Origin: Bradyrhizobium prioriisuperbiae
GTDB taxonomy: Bacteria; Pseudomonadota; Alphaproteobacteria; Rhizobiales; Xanthobacteraceae
Assembly: GCF_032397745.1 (NCBI RefSeq)
Contig: NZ_CP135921.1
Span: forward strand, 2,604,001-2,668,000
Length of the DNA: 64,000 bases
Direction of reading: 5' to 3'
Positions 9,529 to 18,309 of this stretch are shown in pieces. How positions within the stretch are numbered: the stretch's first letter is position 1; the number at the start of each line of letters is the position of its first letter. Both the position numbers and the translations under genes were made by a program. A model generated the notes under the pieces. The model saw only the letters and a program-made list of their open reading frames with translations, searched no databases and was not told where the DNA came from.

Positions 9529-11007
9529 TCAGCGGAACGAGAAGCGGCTATCGAAGGAGTTTGCCGGCAGTGCCGGCTGAGCGCCCGTCAACGTCTGCTC
9601 GGCCTGGGCCGATTGGGTCGGCTTGGCCGAAGGCTGCGCGCTGGCGACAGATGCGCGCGCTGCGGCGGTGTTCGGTGTGGCCGCGAGTTTCGGCTCCGGA
9701 GTCCGGACATCCCTGGCGGCGGGCTTGGCAGCAACTGCCATCGGCGGCCTGATCACAGGCTGCGACTTGGTTGCGGCCTTCGGCGCCGGCGCTGGTGTGG
9801 CGGTCGCGGTGGTGTCCGAACCACCGAGGCCGACCTTCTTGGCGAGGCTGCTGAAGAAGTTGCCGGAGTTGCCGCTGTCGGTGGTGGCTGCCACGCGCGG
9901 CTCCGCGACCGGGGCCATGCTGGGCGGTGCGCCGAGGAAGCTCTCGCCGAACTGCGGTTCGGGTGCGCGCGGCGGATTGACGTGCGGCGGAATGGTCCCG
10001 GGCGCGGCCGAGTAGGAGGCGACCGAGAAATTGGCGCTGTTGGTATCGGACAGGCCGGTCTGGCCGTTCGGCAGCTTGGAAGCGAACACCACGTTCATGC
10101 CGCCATCGATACCGGCGCTGGACTTCGCCGCCGGTGCGCCGCGTGTGATCAGCTCAGCCGTCTTGACCTCATCCTCGCGCTGCTTGTCGCGCACGGCGTC
10201 GGCGACCTCGGGCGGGATCTGGTAGACCGGGCATGCGCCGGCCGGATTGAAGGCGAGCGGCTTGTTCGAACCGACGGGCGCTTGCGCGTCGAACACGTAG
10301 CGCTTCTCGCAGAAATCGACCTTCGGCTCCTGGCGCGTCACCTCGAAGTGATCGTTGCCTTCCTTGATCATCTTCCAGAACGGCATGTTCGGATTGTTGC
10401 GATGCTTGGCCATGTTCTGCGCCGTCATGCGGAACGGATAAGCCTGCACCTGGAAGGCGCGCTGGCCGCCGAAGAAGGATTCGCGGCCCAGCGAATAGAT
10501 TTCCGAAATTTGTTCGTCGGTCATGGCGTAACAGCCACGCGACGAGCAGTCGCCATGCACCATCAGCTGCGAGCCGGTGCGGCCCAGCGCCTTATCGAAG
10601 GCGTTCGGATAGCCCATGTTGAAGGAGAGATAATATGCCGACTGCGGATTCATCTGCGCCGGCGTGATGGTGTAGAAGCCCTCCGGCGCCTGGCGGTCGC
10701 CTTCCCTGATCTTGGGGCCGAGATCGCCGGACCAGCGGCAGATCGGATAGGTCTTCAGCAGTGCGTAACGGCCGTTGCGGTCCTGCTTCCAGACTTCGAG
10801 CTCGGCTTCCTGCTTGAACAGACGGACCAGCATCGGCGATGCCTTGTCCATGTTCTTCTGGTCCATCTCGCCGACCAGCTTTTCAGGAATCGGTTTGTTG
10901 GCCTTGGCGTTGGTCGACAGGCTCTCGCCATCGCATCCGGCAAGCGCCAACGACGCCGCGACGGCAGCCGATGCGAGAAACGCGCGAACAGGCGTGCGAG
11001 AATTCAA
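9529..11007 (-). CDS. L,D-transpeptidase (YkuD/YafK type), probable lipoprotein
   Basis: L,D-transpeptidases form or break 3-3 cross-links in peptidoglycan or attach lipoproteins to it. The N-terminus has a lipobox, SLALAGC, predicting an anchored periplasmic protein. The YkuD domain includes GFYTITPAQMNPQSAYYL and the catalytic LMVHGDCSSRGCYAMTD (His and Cys), which is the YafK-like variant. The last 200 or so residues are low-complexity Ala/Pro/Lys-rich. No ATG lies in frame before the lipobox. TTG 11007 is chosen because GGGGAG sits seven bases upstream, and TTG 11064 is an alternative. The product is about 492 residues. Confidence 0.88.
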   Translation of the reverse strand: MNSRTPVRAFLASAAVAASLALAGCDGESLSTNAKANKPIPEKLVGEMDQKNMDKASPMLVRLFKQEAELEVWKQDRNGRYALLKTYPICRWSGDLGPKIREGDRQAPEGFYTITPAQMNPQSAYYLSFNMGYPNAFDKALGRTGSQLMVHGDCSSRGCYAMTDEQISEIYSLGRESFFGGQRAFQVQAYPFRMTAQNMAKHRNNPNMPFWKMIKEGNDHFEVTRQEPKVDFCEKRYVFDAQAPVGSNKPLAFNPAGACPVYQIPPEVADAVRDKQREDEVKTAELITRGAPAAKSSAGIDGGMNVVFASKLPNGQTGLSDTNSANFSVASYSAAPGTIPPHVNPPRAPEPQFGESFLGAPPSMAPVAEPRVAATTDSGNSGNFFSSLAKKVGLGGSDTTATATPAPAPKAATKSQPVIRPPMAVAAKPAARDVRTPEPKLAATPNTAAARASVASAQPSAKPTQSAQAEQTLTGAQPALPANSFDSRFSFR

Positions 11008-11332
11008 AACGAAGCTCCCCAAGCGGGTCCCGAACCACGGGTCCCAATGCAGGTAAGTCCCCAAAACCCCAGACGAACTTAAGCCGAACCCGGTGCCCTA
11101 CGCCGATCCTTAAATTTTTATCCTTAAGGACGGCTTGCTGCAACTCGATTTGCTGTGACCTGCAGCCTGCGGGGCCGAAGGGTAAATCAATCGTAAATCG
11201 TCGGGGGGCCGCTGCGGACTGTGAAGTTTTGTCCAGAAAAAGCCGCAATTGCCGCCCGCGAGCGATTAACGTCTCGAAAACAACGTCAAACCATAGGATT
11301 GCGTGAATTCGGAGGCGCGGTGCGAGCGGGCG

Positions 11333-12280
11333 CTATGCCAGCTTGCGGCCGATATTGAGGAACTTCTGCCGCCGCTGGTCACGCAGCGTCTTGCCGTCGA
11401 AGTTCCGGAGATCGTCGAGGGCAAGCGCAATCGCAGTGCCGGTGGTGGCGATCATGGCGGCAGGGTCGCGGTGAGCGCCGCCGGCCGGTTCCCTCAGGAT
11501 GCTGTCGATCACGCCGAATCGCAAAAGGTCCTGGGCGGTGATCTTCATGTTGGTGGCGGCTTCCTGCGCCTTGCTGGAATCGCGCCACAGGATCGAGGAC
11601 GCCGCTTCCGGCGAGATCACGCTGTAGATCGCGTGCTCCAGCATCAGCACCTTGTTGCAGGTGGCAATCGCGATGGCGCCGCCGGAGCCGCCTTCGCCGA
11701 TGATCACGGCGATATTGGGCACCGTGAGCTGCAGGCAGGCATCGGTGGAGCGGGCGATGGCTTCCGCCTGTCCGCGTTCTTCCGCGCCGATGCCGGGATA
11801 GGCGCCGGCGGTGTCGACCAGCGAAATCACCGGCAGGCCGAAACGATCGGCCATTTCCATCAGGCGCACCGCTTTGCGATAGCCTTCCGGACGGGCCATG
11901 CCGAAATTATGCTTCAGCCGGCTCTCAGTCGTGGCACCTTTTTCCTGGCCGATCACGCAGACGCTTTCGCCCTTGAAACGGCCGAAACCCGCGACCAGCG
12001 CTTCGTCCTCGCCGAACTTGCGGTCGCCGGCGAGCGGGGTGAACTCGGTGATCAGGGCGCTGACATAGTCCATGCAGTGCGGGCGCGACGGCCAGCGCGC
12101 GACCTGGGTCTTCTGCCACGGCGTCAAATTGGCATAGAGCTCGTCCAGCGCTTGCCGGGACTTCTCCTCCAGGCGCGTGATCTCCTCGCCGATGTCGCTG
12201 CCGCCGGCGAGCGAGCGCAATTCATCGATCTTGGCATCGAGTTCGGCGACGGGCTTTTCGAAGTCGAGATAGCTGCGCAT
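11333..12280 (-). CDS. accA: Acetyl-CoA carboxylase carboxyltransferase subunit alpha
   Basis: AccA pairs with AccD to move the carboxyl group from biotin to acetyl-CoA, the first committed step of fatty acid synthesis. The product is 315 residues. It opens MRSYLDFEKPVAELDAKIDEL and has the family blocks GRPHxxDY (here SRPHCMDYVSALI), PEGYRKAVRLMEMADRFG, DTAGAYPGIGAEERGQAEAI and IGEGGSGGAIAI, which form the oxyanion and CoA-binding core. A GTG one codon earlier is an alternative start. The gene stands alone on the minus strand, with about 285 bases of non-coding sequence on the upstream side. Confidence 0.97.
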   Translation of the reverse strand: MRSYLDFEKPVAELDAKIDELRSLAGGSDIGEEITRLEEKSRQALDELYANLTPWQKTQVARWPSRPHCMDYVSALITEFTPLAGDRKFGEDEALVAGFGRFKGESVCVIGQEKGATTESRLKHNFGMARPEGYRKAVRLMEMADRFGLPVISLVDTAGAYPGIGAEERGQAEAIARSTDACLQLTVPNIAVIIGEGGSGGAIAIATCNKVLMLEHAIYSVISPEAASSILWRDSSKAQEAATNMKITAQDLLRFGVIDSILREPAGGAHRDPAAMIATTGTAIALALDDLRNFDGKTLRDQRRQKFLNIGRKLA

Positions 12281-12565
12281 CACATCCGGGCTTGGAATGA
12301 GGTGGAAGAGCGAGAAAGTCGGCAGGTGAAGGAGATGTCGGTCTGGATCAAGAAGTCTTGTTTCTTCAACAGGTTGGTGCGGATTATGGCCGCAGCCTCA
12401 TACCCCTCGCCGGCGCGCGAAACTGGACTCTGAGCCGGTCCAAGTCAATACGCTGCAGCATATCTGAACGCGGCCACAGCCGGGCAAGCCCCCGGCGCCG
12501 GGTTTCCAATGCAGGGTTAAGGGCGATTGTCCCAAGTGAGAATCGTTCGACGAGCTTTAAGCCGG

Positions 12566-12973
12566 TCAGACAGGCCGCAGCAGTCCGACCGCCTCGACCT
12601 CGATCTTGAAGCCGTAGTGCAGTTCGGGAACGGGAACGACGGCACGGGCCGGGCGCGCCGTGCCTGCCCATTGCCTGTAGATCACGTCGAATTCCGGCCA
12701 CAGGCGAATGTCCGTCACATAGACGCGAACCTGCAGCAGATGGTCGATCGAACTGCCGGCGGCTGCGAGCGCGCATGCGACATTATTGAGCACCTGCTCC
12801 GCTTGGACCGCGAACGCCGCATCGTTCAATTTCGTGCCGTCGGGCGCGATCGGCAGTTGGCCGGACACGAACACCAGTCCCTGGCCAGTGATCACGTGGC
12901 TGTAGTGGCCGCCCGGCGCCGCCATGTCGGGCGGATTGATCGCCAGGATATTGCCAGCGATATCACCAGCCAT
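12566..12973 (-). CDS. RidA family protein
   Basis: The 135-residue protein matches the RidA/YjgF family, whose founding member deaminates reactive enamines and imines released by PLP enzymes. It has GHYSHVITGQGLVFVSGQLP, the QAEQVLNNVACAL helix, QVRVYVTDI and the C-terminal IEVEAVGLL. The Arg of QVRVYVTDI matches the residue needed for imine deamination. Its start lies 10 bases inside the end of the upstream D-threonine-aldolase-like gene, so the two are coupled. A PLP enzyme producing imine or enamine by-products next to a RidA is chemically sensible. Confidence 0.9.
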   Translation of the reverse strand: MAGDIAGNILAINPPDMAAPGGHYSHVITGQGLVFVSGQLPIAPDGTKLNDAAFAVQAEQVLNNVACALAAAGSSIDHLLQVRVYVTDIRLWPEFDVIYRQWAGTARPARAVVPVPELHYGFKIEVEAVGLLRPV

Positions 12974-14096
12974 CGAACCGCTCCCAGGTTGCGACCGCGC
13001 GCTCCCCGTCGATGAGCTGATAGGCGGAAAACTGCGCGCCGGTGGCGCAGGCATGATTGGGCAGCACGCGCAGCAGGCTGCCGATTGGAAAGCGCTGCGC
13101 GATATCGGGATCGGCCTGTCCGTCGCGCCGGCAGACGATGCCGTGTTCCTGGTTGGCTGCGGTCATGATGTAGTCGTCGAGCGAACGGCCGTCCTGACCG
13201 CAGATCGCGCCATAGCTGTAGTCGATGCCATGCCGCGCGGTGCCGCGATCCCGGCTCATGGCCATCCAGCCGGCATCGACGATCACCCAGCCCTTCTCGG
13301 TTTGATGCCCGATCACGGTGGTCAGGACCGACAGCGCGATCTCGTGTGGCGTGCACACCCCGACATTCGACATCACCAGGTCGAAAAACACATAGACGCC
13401 GGCCCGCACTTCGGTCACGTCGGACAGATCCCGCGCACACAAGGCTGTTGGCGTCGAACCGACACTGACCTCAGGACACGGCAGGCCGGCTGATCGCAGC
13501 CGGGCGGCGGCCTCGACAATCAGGCTGCGTTCCTGTTCGGCCAGCCGCGCGAGCGCTTCATGGGTGTTGAGATCGTAGGAGCTTCCGGCGTGGGTCATCA
13601 CGCCCTTCACCACGGCGCCGCCCTGATGCAGCGTGCCGGCGATGCCGATGAGCAGGGCGTCATCCGGCTTGACGCCCGAGCGGTGGCCGTCGGTATCGAC
13701 CTCGATCATCACGTCGAACGCGTGCTGCTCGGCCTGTCCCCTTGCGGCGAGAGCTTCAGCCGCAGCGATCGAATCGACGATCACGGTCAGCCTGCAGCCG
13801 CGCCGCCGCAACGCCAGCGCGCGGTCGATTTTGTTCGGCGTGATGCAGGCCGCATAGAGAATGTCGTCGAATCCGGCCGCGAAAAATTGTTCGGCTTCCT
13901 TCAGCGTCGACACCGTAATGCCGCTGGCGCCTTCGGCCTGCTGCCGCCTGGCGACCTCGATGCACTTTGCGGTCTTGACGTGCGGGCGCAGGCGAACGCC
14001 GAGCGCGGTCATGTGCGCCTGCATCCGTGCGATGTTGTCTTTCATCCGCGTTTCGTCGATCAGCGCGGCGGGGGTTGGGATATCGGTCAGCATCAT
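12963..14096 (-). CDS. PLP-dependent DSD1/D-threonine aldolase family enzyme (alanine racemase N-terminal fold)
   Basis: The 377-residue protein matches D-threonine aldolase / D-serine dehydratase-like enzymes, which cleave or dehydrate D-3-hydroxy amino acids using PLP and a divalent metal. The PLP Lys is in RPHVKTAKCIEV near residue 40. The C-terminal metal-site motif is PNHACATGAQF, with the expected His and Cys. The opening TDIPTPAALIDETRMKDNI is typical. The start codon lies two bases from a dual-hairpin repeat that fills the gap to the upstream gene, so no ordinary ribosome site is visible apart from AGAG. It shares an operon with RidA, the Bug protein and the HAD gene. Confidence 0.88.
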   Translation of the reverse strand: MMLTDIPTPAALIDETRMKDNIARMQAHMTALGVRLRPHVKTAKCIEVARRQQAEGASGITVSTLKEAEQFFAAGFDDILYAACITPNKIDRALALRRRGCRLTVIVDSIAAAEALAARGQAEQHAFDVMIEVDTDGHRSGVKPDDALLIGIAGTLHQGGAVVKGVMTHAGSSYDLNTHEALARLAEQERSLIVEAAARLRSAGLPCPEVSVGSTPTALCARDLSDVTEVRAGVYVFFDLVMSNVGVCTPHEIALSVLTTVIGHQTEKGWVIVDAGWMAMSRDRGTARHGIDYSYGAICGQDGRSLDDYIMTAANQEHGIVCRRDGQADPDIAQRFPIGSLLRVLPNHACATGAQFSAYQLIDGERAVATWERFDGW

Positions 14097-14098
14097 CT

Positions 14099-14263
14099 CT
14101 AGTGTCCCGAATTCGAAGTTCGCATCACGTGGCAGCGCCTCCGAGCGAACTTCGAATTCGATCAGGACACTAGCAATTTTATGATTCTGGGGTGCTTTAT
14201 GAACGCGAAGTTCCTGAAAGAGTCAGCCGCATCATCACAGGAACTTCGCGTTCAGCACACCAG
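14099..14263 (-). repeat. Dual-hairpin element, copy A
   Basis: Read on the minus strand it has hairpin 1 (14263-14187), a 13-base spacer and hairpin 2 (14173-14099). Hairpin 1 pairs GAACGCGAAGTTCCTG with its complement around a loop of about 21 bases and carries an ATAA bulge. Hairpin 2 pairs CGAATTCGAAGTTCGC and carries a TGAT bulge. The element fills the entire intercistronic space, from the base after the Bug-gene stop to two bases before the next ATG. Hairpin 1 is nearly identical to that of copy B. Confidence 0.93.
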
Positions 14264-15253
14264 TCAGTCCAGTGTTTCGCCGCTTTGCCTGATCAGCGGC
14301 ACGTCCGTCTTGATGCCATCGGCGATCAGCCTGGAGACGTCAATCGGATCCAATTGTTCCGGGTGCGGAAGTTCGACGCCGACGGCCGCCATCTGCTTGC
14401 GCAAATTCGCGTCCGACAGGGCAAAGCGCAGCGCGTGGGTGAGCCTGGTCATGATTTCGGCCGGCGTTTGTTTCGGTGCGAACAACGCATTCCAGGCCCG
14501 AACGTTGACGTCGCGATAGCCGGCGCTGGCGGCGGTCGGAACATCGGGCAGTTGTGCGACGGTCTGGTCGCTGAGGACGGCAATCGCCTTGATCGTTCCG
14601 CCCGCGATCTGAGGAAGCGCTGTGGTGGTCTGATCGCACATGAAATCGGTGTGTCCGCCAATCAGGTCGTTCATGGCGGGGGCGACGCCCCGATAGGGCA
14701 CATGGGTCACGTTCAGCTTGAGCGACGAGAGCAGCAGTGCGCAGGAAAAGTGGGAAATGGATCCGATGCCGGCACTGCCAAACGTCATTGTCGCACGGTT
14801 GGTCTGCGTATAAGCGACGAACTGTTCCAGGTTGGTAACGGGCAGCGATGCCTTGGTGACCAGCAGAGTGGATGCCGTTCCTGCAAGTCCAATGGGCTGG
14901 AAGTCGGAGACGGGATCGTACGGCAGCTTCTTGTACAGCGCGACATTCGCGACATGCGTTCCGATGGTGCCGAAACCGATGGTGTAGCCGTCAGGGGACG
15001 CCTTGGTGAATTTGGCGAGGCCGATCGTACCGCTGGCGCCGCTGATGTTTTCGACAACGATCCCTTGGCCGAGATCGATGGCCATGACCTGCGCGACGGC
15101 GCGGGCGAGCGCATCGCTCGGCCCTCCCGCAGGGAACGGCACGATGAGCGTGATCGCGCGCGCCGGATAGGTTTGCGCGAATGTCGTGTGCGGGCTGCTG
15201 ATCAGGGCCGCGGCCGCCATCACGCCTGCGGCCAATGCGCGTCTGTGTGTCAT
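14264..15253 (-). CDS. Tripartite tricarboxylate transporter substrate-binding protein (Bug/TctC family)
   Basis: The 329-residue protein has a signal peptide ending at TTFAQ and the Bug-family pattern. It opens YPARAITLIVPFPAGGPSDALAR, with ENISGASGTIG and a C-terminal ADGIKTDVPLI region. Bug proteins are periplasmic receptors for carboxylates and other small polar ligands, usually working with TctA/TctB membrane subunits. No such subunits lie nearby, which is common for this greatly expanded family. It overlaps the upstream HAD gene by four bases, and a dual-hairpin repeat begins directly after its stop. The ligand may be the substrate of the neighbouring HAD or PLP enzyme. Confidence 0.92.
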   Translation of the reverse strand: MTHRRALAAGVMAAAALISSPHTTFAQTYPARAITLIVPFPAGGPSDALARAVAQVMAIDLGQGIVVENISGASGTIGLAKFTKASPDGYTIGFGTIGTHVANVALYKKLPYDPVSDFQPIGLAGTASTLLVTKASLPVTNLEQFVAYTQTNRATMTFGSAGIGSISHFSCALLLSSLKLNVTHVPYRGVAPAMNDLIGGHTDFMCDQTTTALPQIAGGTIKAIAVLSDQTVAQLPDVPTAASAGYRDVNVRAWNALFAPKQTPAEIMTRLTHALRFALSDANLRKQMAAVGVELPHPEQLDPIDVSRLIADGIKTDVPLIRQSGETLD

Positions 15254-15888
15254 GCGAAGCCTTTCAGCCAGGAGACGACGCCCTCAAAGGTCGGTGACTC
15301 GATGTCGGCCGCCGGCGCGCCATCGGGCCGGGCCAGGCCGACACGGTTGTGCCAATAGGTGCGCAGGCCGACCGCGGCGGTGCCGAACAGGTCGTAGCCG
15401 GAGCCGGCGACGAATGCTGCGTGCTCCGGCGCGACCTGCAACTCCTGCAAGGCGTGTCGATAGGGACGCGGATCCGGCTTGTAGAAGCCGGCGTCCTCCG
15501 CGGTCACGATGCAATCCCATCGTGTGTTCAGCCGGTTCGCGGCCAGCACGCCGAGGCGGCGCGAGCAATTGGTGACAATGGCGAGTTTGGTCTGGCCCTC
15601 GATCTCATCCAGCGCCGCCTGAACGCCGCTCCAGACCGGCAGCTCGGTCCAGTGCTCTTCGAGAGCTCGTGGTGAATCCGGCGGCAAACCCACGGTTGCC
15701 GCTGCCGTCGCCACCAGGTCTTCATAGGGCACATAGGCGCCGCAGCCGTAGGTGAGGCGCAGGTATTCGGTGCGCCAGGCGCGCCCCTGGGTTTCGGAGC
15801 CCGCGGCGGCGTTCCAGACCGTCCATGAATCGAGCAGCGCGGTCAGCAGATCGAACAGCACGGCTTTGGGGAGTGATGTGTTTGCCAT
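15250..15888 (-). CDS. HAD-superfamily hydrolase, haloacid dehalogenase type II-like
   Basis: The 212-residue protein looks like an L-2-haloacid-dehalogenase-type HAD enzyme. Motif I is VLFDLLTALLDSW with the nucleophile Asp at about residue 13, motif II is IVTNCSRR, and motif III/IV is FYKPDPRPYRHAL followed by FVAGSGYDLFGTAAVGL. Motif I departs from the usual FDAYGTL because Leu and Thr replace Tyr and Gly. Dehalogenation is therefore not certain and a phosphatase role is possible. GTG 15903 is an alternative start. Four bases overlap the Bug gene, and a LysR gene diverges from it. Confidence 0.85.
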   Translation of the reverse strand: MANTSLPKAVLFDLLTALLDSWTVWNAAAGSETQGRAWRTEYLRLTYGCGAYVPYEDLVATAAATVGLPPDSPRALEEHWTELPVWSGVQAALDEIEGQTKLAIVTNCSRRLGVLAANRLNTRWDCIVTAEDAGFYKPDPRPYRHALQELQVAPEHAAFVAGSGYDLFGTAAVGLRTYWHNRVGLARPDGAPAADIESPTFEGVVSWLKGFA

Positions 15889-15957
15889 ATCCCTTGGTAG
15901 CACGGCAGCATGAAGCTGTGCTTAAATGGAATAGAAGATACGGTTCAGGAAAATTGA

Positions 15958-16878
15958 ATGATCAGCCTGGATGACCTGCGCTTTGTCGAGGCGCTCAGCC
16001 GCACCGGTTCGCTGAGTGCGGCGGCGCGAGCGCTCAACGTCACGCCGCCGGCGCTGTCGATGCGGCTGAAGAAACTCGAGAGCGAACTCGGCGTCGGCAT
16101 CGTCATCCGCAGTTCGCGTCATATGCGCTTCACCAGCGAGGGCGAGCGTCTGGTGTCCGAAGCGCAGGCGCTGCTGGCCCGCGTCGAAGCTCTGCCGCAA
16201 ACCCTGAACATCGCCGGCGGCCAGCTCACCGGTCGCCTGCGCATTGTCGCGCCGTTTGGATTCGGCCGCATCCACATCGCGCCCATCGTTGCTCGCTTTC
16301 ACGCGAAACATCCGGCATTGCAGCCGGAACTCCAGTTGTCGGAAAATCCATGGAAAGCCGGCGAAGATGCCGACGTGGTGATTCACATCGGGGAATTGCG
16401 CGATTCGTCGTGGGTCGCGCATCTGCTGGCGCGCAACGAACGCTGGGTGTGCGCCAGTCCAGCCTATTTGAAGCAGGCCGGCGTCCCGAGCCATCCGCGA
16501 GATCTGCTGCAACACAGCTGCCTGAGTGTTCAGGAGAACGAGGAAGACGTCACTTTGTGGCACTTCCGCAGGAAGTCCCGGGACCGCGGCAAGGCCGCTC
16601 CCGCGGAGTCGGTGCGAATTTCACCGGCGCTCCGGAGCAACGATGGCGAGGTGGTCCGCAACTGGGCGATTGAGGGCCTCGGTTGTATGCTGCGCTCCGA
16701 ATGGGATGCGGCGCCACTGGTGAAGCGCGGCGAGCTCCAGCGCATCCTGACGGGCTGGGAGTTTGAGCCGGCGAACGTGGTTGCGCTGGTGCCGGCACGG
16801 CGCGGGATTTCGGCGCGCGTCGACGGCTTCATGCAATTCCTGAAAAAGCAGTTCGCGCGTAAGCCGCCTTGGCGATGA
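15958..16878 (+). CDS. LysR family transcriptional regulator (divergent from the HAD/Bug operon)
   Basis: The 306-residue protein has the N-terminal winged helix-turn-helix MISLDDLRFVEALSRTGSLSAAARALNVTP... with ALSMRLKKLESELG as recognition helix, followed by a type 2 periplasmic-binding-like effector domain (LRIVAPFGFGRIHIAPIVARF). LysR proteins usually sit beside and control a divergent operon. Here the gap to the HAD start is 69 bases, enough for one shared operator. The expected inducer is a substrate of the HAD/Bug/PLP-enzyme operon, but nothing in the sequence names it. Confidence 0.92.
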   Translation: MISLDDLRFVEALSRTGSLSAAARALNVTPPALSMRLKKLESELGVGIVIRSSRHMRFTSEGERLVSEAQALLARVEALPQTLNIAGGQLTGRLRIVAPFGFGRIHIAPIVARFHAKHPALQPELQLSENPWKAGEDADVVIHIGELRDSSWVAHLLARNERWVCASPAYLKQAGVPSHPRDLLQHSCLSVQENEEDVTLWHFRRKSRDRGKAAPAESVRISPALRSNDGEVVRNWAIEGLGCMLRSEWDAAPLVKRGELQRILTGWEFEPANVVALVPARRGISARVDGFMQFLKKQFARKPPWR

Positions 16879-16897
16879 CAGCTTTGGCGATAACAAC

Positions 16898-17884
16898 TTA
16901 TTTGTCCGCCAGCGGATGCAGGTCGCGCACCAGGCTCTTCAGGCGTTCTTCCACCACATGGGTGTAGATCTGCGTGGTGGAGATGTCGCTATGGCCCAGC
17001 AGGGTCTGCACGATGCGCAGATCGGCGCCGTTGTGCAGCAGGTGGCTGGCGAAGGCGTGCCGCAGCACGTGCGGGCTGACCAGGCGCGCCGGCAATCCCG
17101 CAGACACTGCGAGGTCTTTCAACTCGCGGGCGAAGTGCTGGCGCGTCAGATGGCCGCTGTCGCCGAAGGATGGAAACAGCCATTTCGACCTGGGGGTCTT
17201 GGATGCCTTCTTGGTTCCGGCATTTGTTGGCCCGTCCTGGGCCACCAGATAATCCGCCATCGCCTGCCGCGCGGCGTCGTTGAGCGGCACCAGCCGTTCC
17301 TTGTCGCCCTTGCCGCGCACCACGATCATGCGCGCATCGCGCCGTGCCGCTGACACCGGCAGCGACACCAGCTCCGACACCCGCAGGCCGGTGGCGTAAA
17401 GCACTTCCAGCAGGCAGGCCAGCCGTAGCGCGCGCAGGCGCTGCGGTGCCGCTGCATCGGTCGCTTCGGCCTGTGCCTTCGCCCGGGTCAGCAGCCGATC
17501 GACATCTGATATCGACAGCACCTTCGGCAGGCCGCGGCCACGTTTGGGGCCGGACAGGATCGCGGCCGGATCGTCGCTGCGGATCCGCTCGGTCAGCAGG
17601 AAACGAAACAGATGCCGCATTGCCGACAGTCGGCGCGCCACGCTGGACGATTTGAAGCCGCGCTCGTCGAGATCGGCAAGGTAGCCGCGCAGCGCTTCGG
17701 TGTCGGCCCGGTTGAAGTTGGTTTTGCTGCGCTGAAGGAATGCGGACAGGTCTTCGAGGTCGCCGCGATAGGCCGACAGGGTGTTGTCGCCGGCGCCCTG
17801 TTCGGCGGCGAGCATGTCCAGGAACAGCTGCGTCAGCCGGGCGTCGGAGCCTTTGGTTTCGGAAATCTTGGCCTGGGGCGCCAT
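16898..17884 (-). CDS. xerD: Site-specific tyrosine recombinase XerD
   Basis: XerD acts with XerC at dif to resolve chromosome dimers during division. The 328-residue protein has an N-terminal SAM-like core-binding domain (MLAAEQGAGDNTLSAYRGDL, LSAMRHLFRFL). Its catalytic domain has the Arg in ATGLRVSELVSL, Lys in GKGDKERLVPL, HxxR in HVLRHAFASHLL, and LGHSDISTTQIYTHV with the final His and nucleophilic Tyr. The position next to aroK-aroB and its length fit the housekeeping XerD rather than a phage integrase. It is convergent with the LysR gene. Confidence 0.94.
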   Translation of the reverse strand: MAPQAKISETKGSDARLTQLFLDMLAAEQGAGDNTLSAYRGDLEDLSAFLQRSKTNFNRADTEALRGYLADLDERGFKSSSVARRLSAMRHLFRFLLTERIRSDDPAAILSGPKRGRGLPKVLSISDVDRLLTRAKAQAEATDAAAPQRLRALRLACLLEVLYATGLRVSELVSLPVSAARRDARMIVVRGKGDKERLVPLNDAARQAMADYLVAQDGPTNAGTKKASKTPRSKWLFPSFGDSGHLTRQHFARELKDLAVSAGLPARLVSPHVLRHAFASHLLHNGADLRIVQTLLGHSDISTTQIYTHVVEERLKSLVRDLHPLADK

Positions 17885-17896
17885 CGTTGAGCGTCC

Positions 17897-18043
17897 TCAG
17901 CGCTTGAGGAACTTGTCGGGCGGCACGGTGACGGTCATTTCCCGCGATGCGGGGCTGACGAAATTGGCCAGCGCGAAAATACCGCCATAGATCACCCCGC
18001 CGATGATCGCCACGACGGCCAGGAAGCGGAGCAGGCTGGGCAT
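17897..18043 (-). CDS. Small single-span membrane protein of unknown function
   Basis: A 48-residue protein with one hydrophobic segment, LLRFLAVVAIIGGVIYGGIF, then a short tail ending VTVPPDKFLKR that should face the periplasm or cytoplasm. I do not recognise a named family, although a similar small gene is, to my recollection, found beside xerD in relatives. It starts 13 bases upstream of the xerD reading direction and probably shares its transcript. A TTG at 18082 would give 13 more residues. Confidence 0.6.
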   Translation of the reverse strand: MPSLLRFLAVVAIIGGVIYGGIFALANFVSPASREMTVTVPPDKFLKR

Positions 18044-18309
18044 GGGCTGGTGGTCCCGGGTTTCGTGCTCGTCATCCCCCAAGATCCCCCTAAGCTGTTG
18101 CCGCGAAAGCGGCCTTCACCACGCCTGAGGGATGGGATTTGGTCAACAGTACCAACATGTTCGCTTGGAGATGGCAAGGCTTTGGGCGAGTTCGCTCTGG
18201 CAACCAGGTTCATCCGGGTAGTATAGGAATGTCATAACAGATGCCGGACACAGCCCCCGGCGGGAAACGGCTGGACGTTCAAGAGTTCGAGACGAGAGTT
18301 CCTGAGACA

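Noticed and set aside
16898..17884. Phage or integron integrase marking a genomic island
   Set aside because: The tyrosine recombinase is of XerD type and sits between core genes. No attachment-site duplication or tRNA is nearby.
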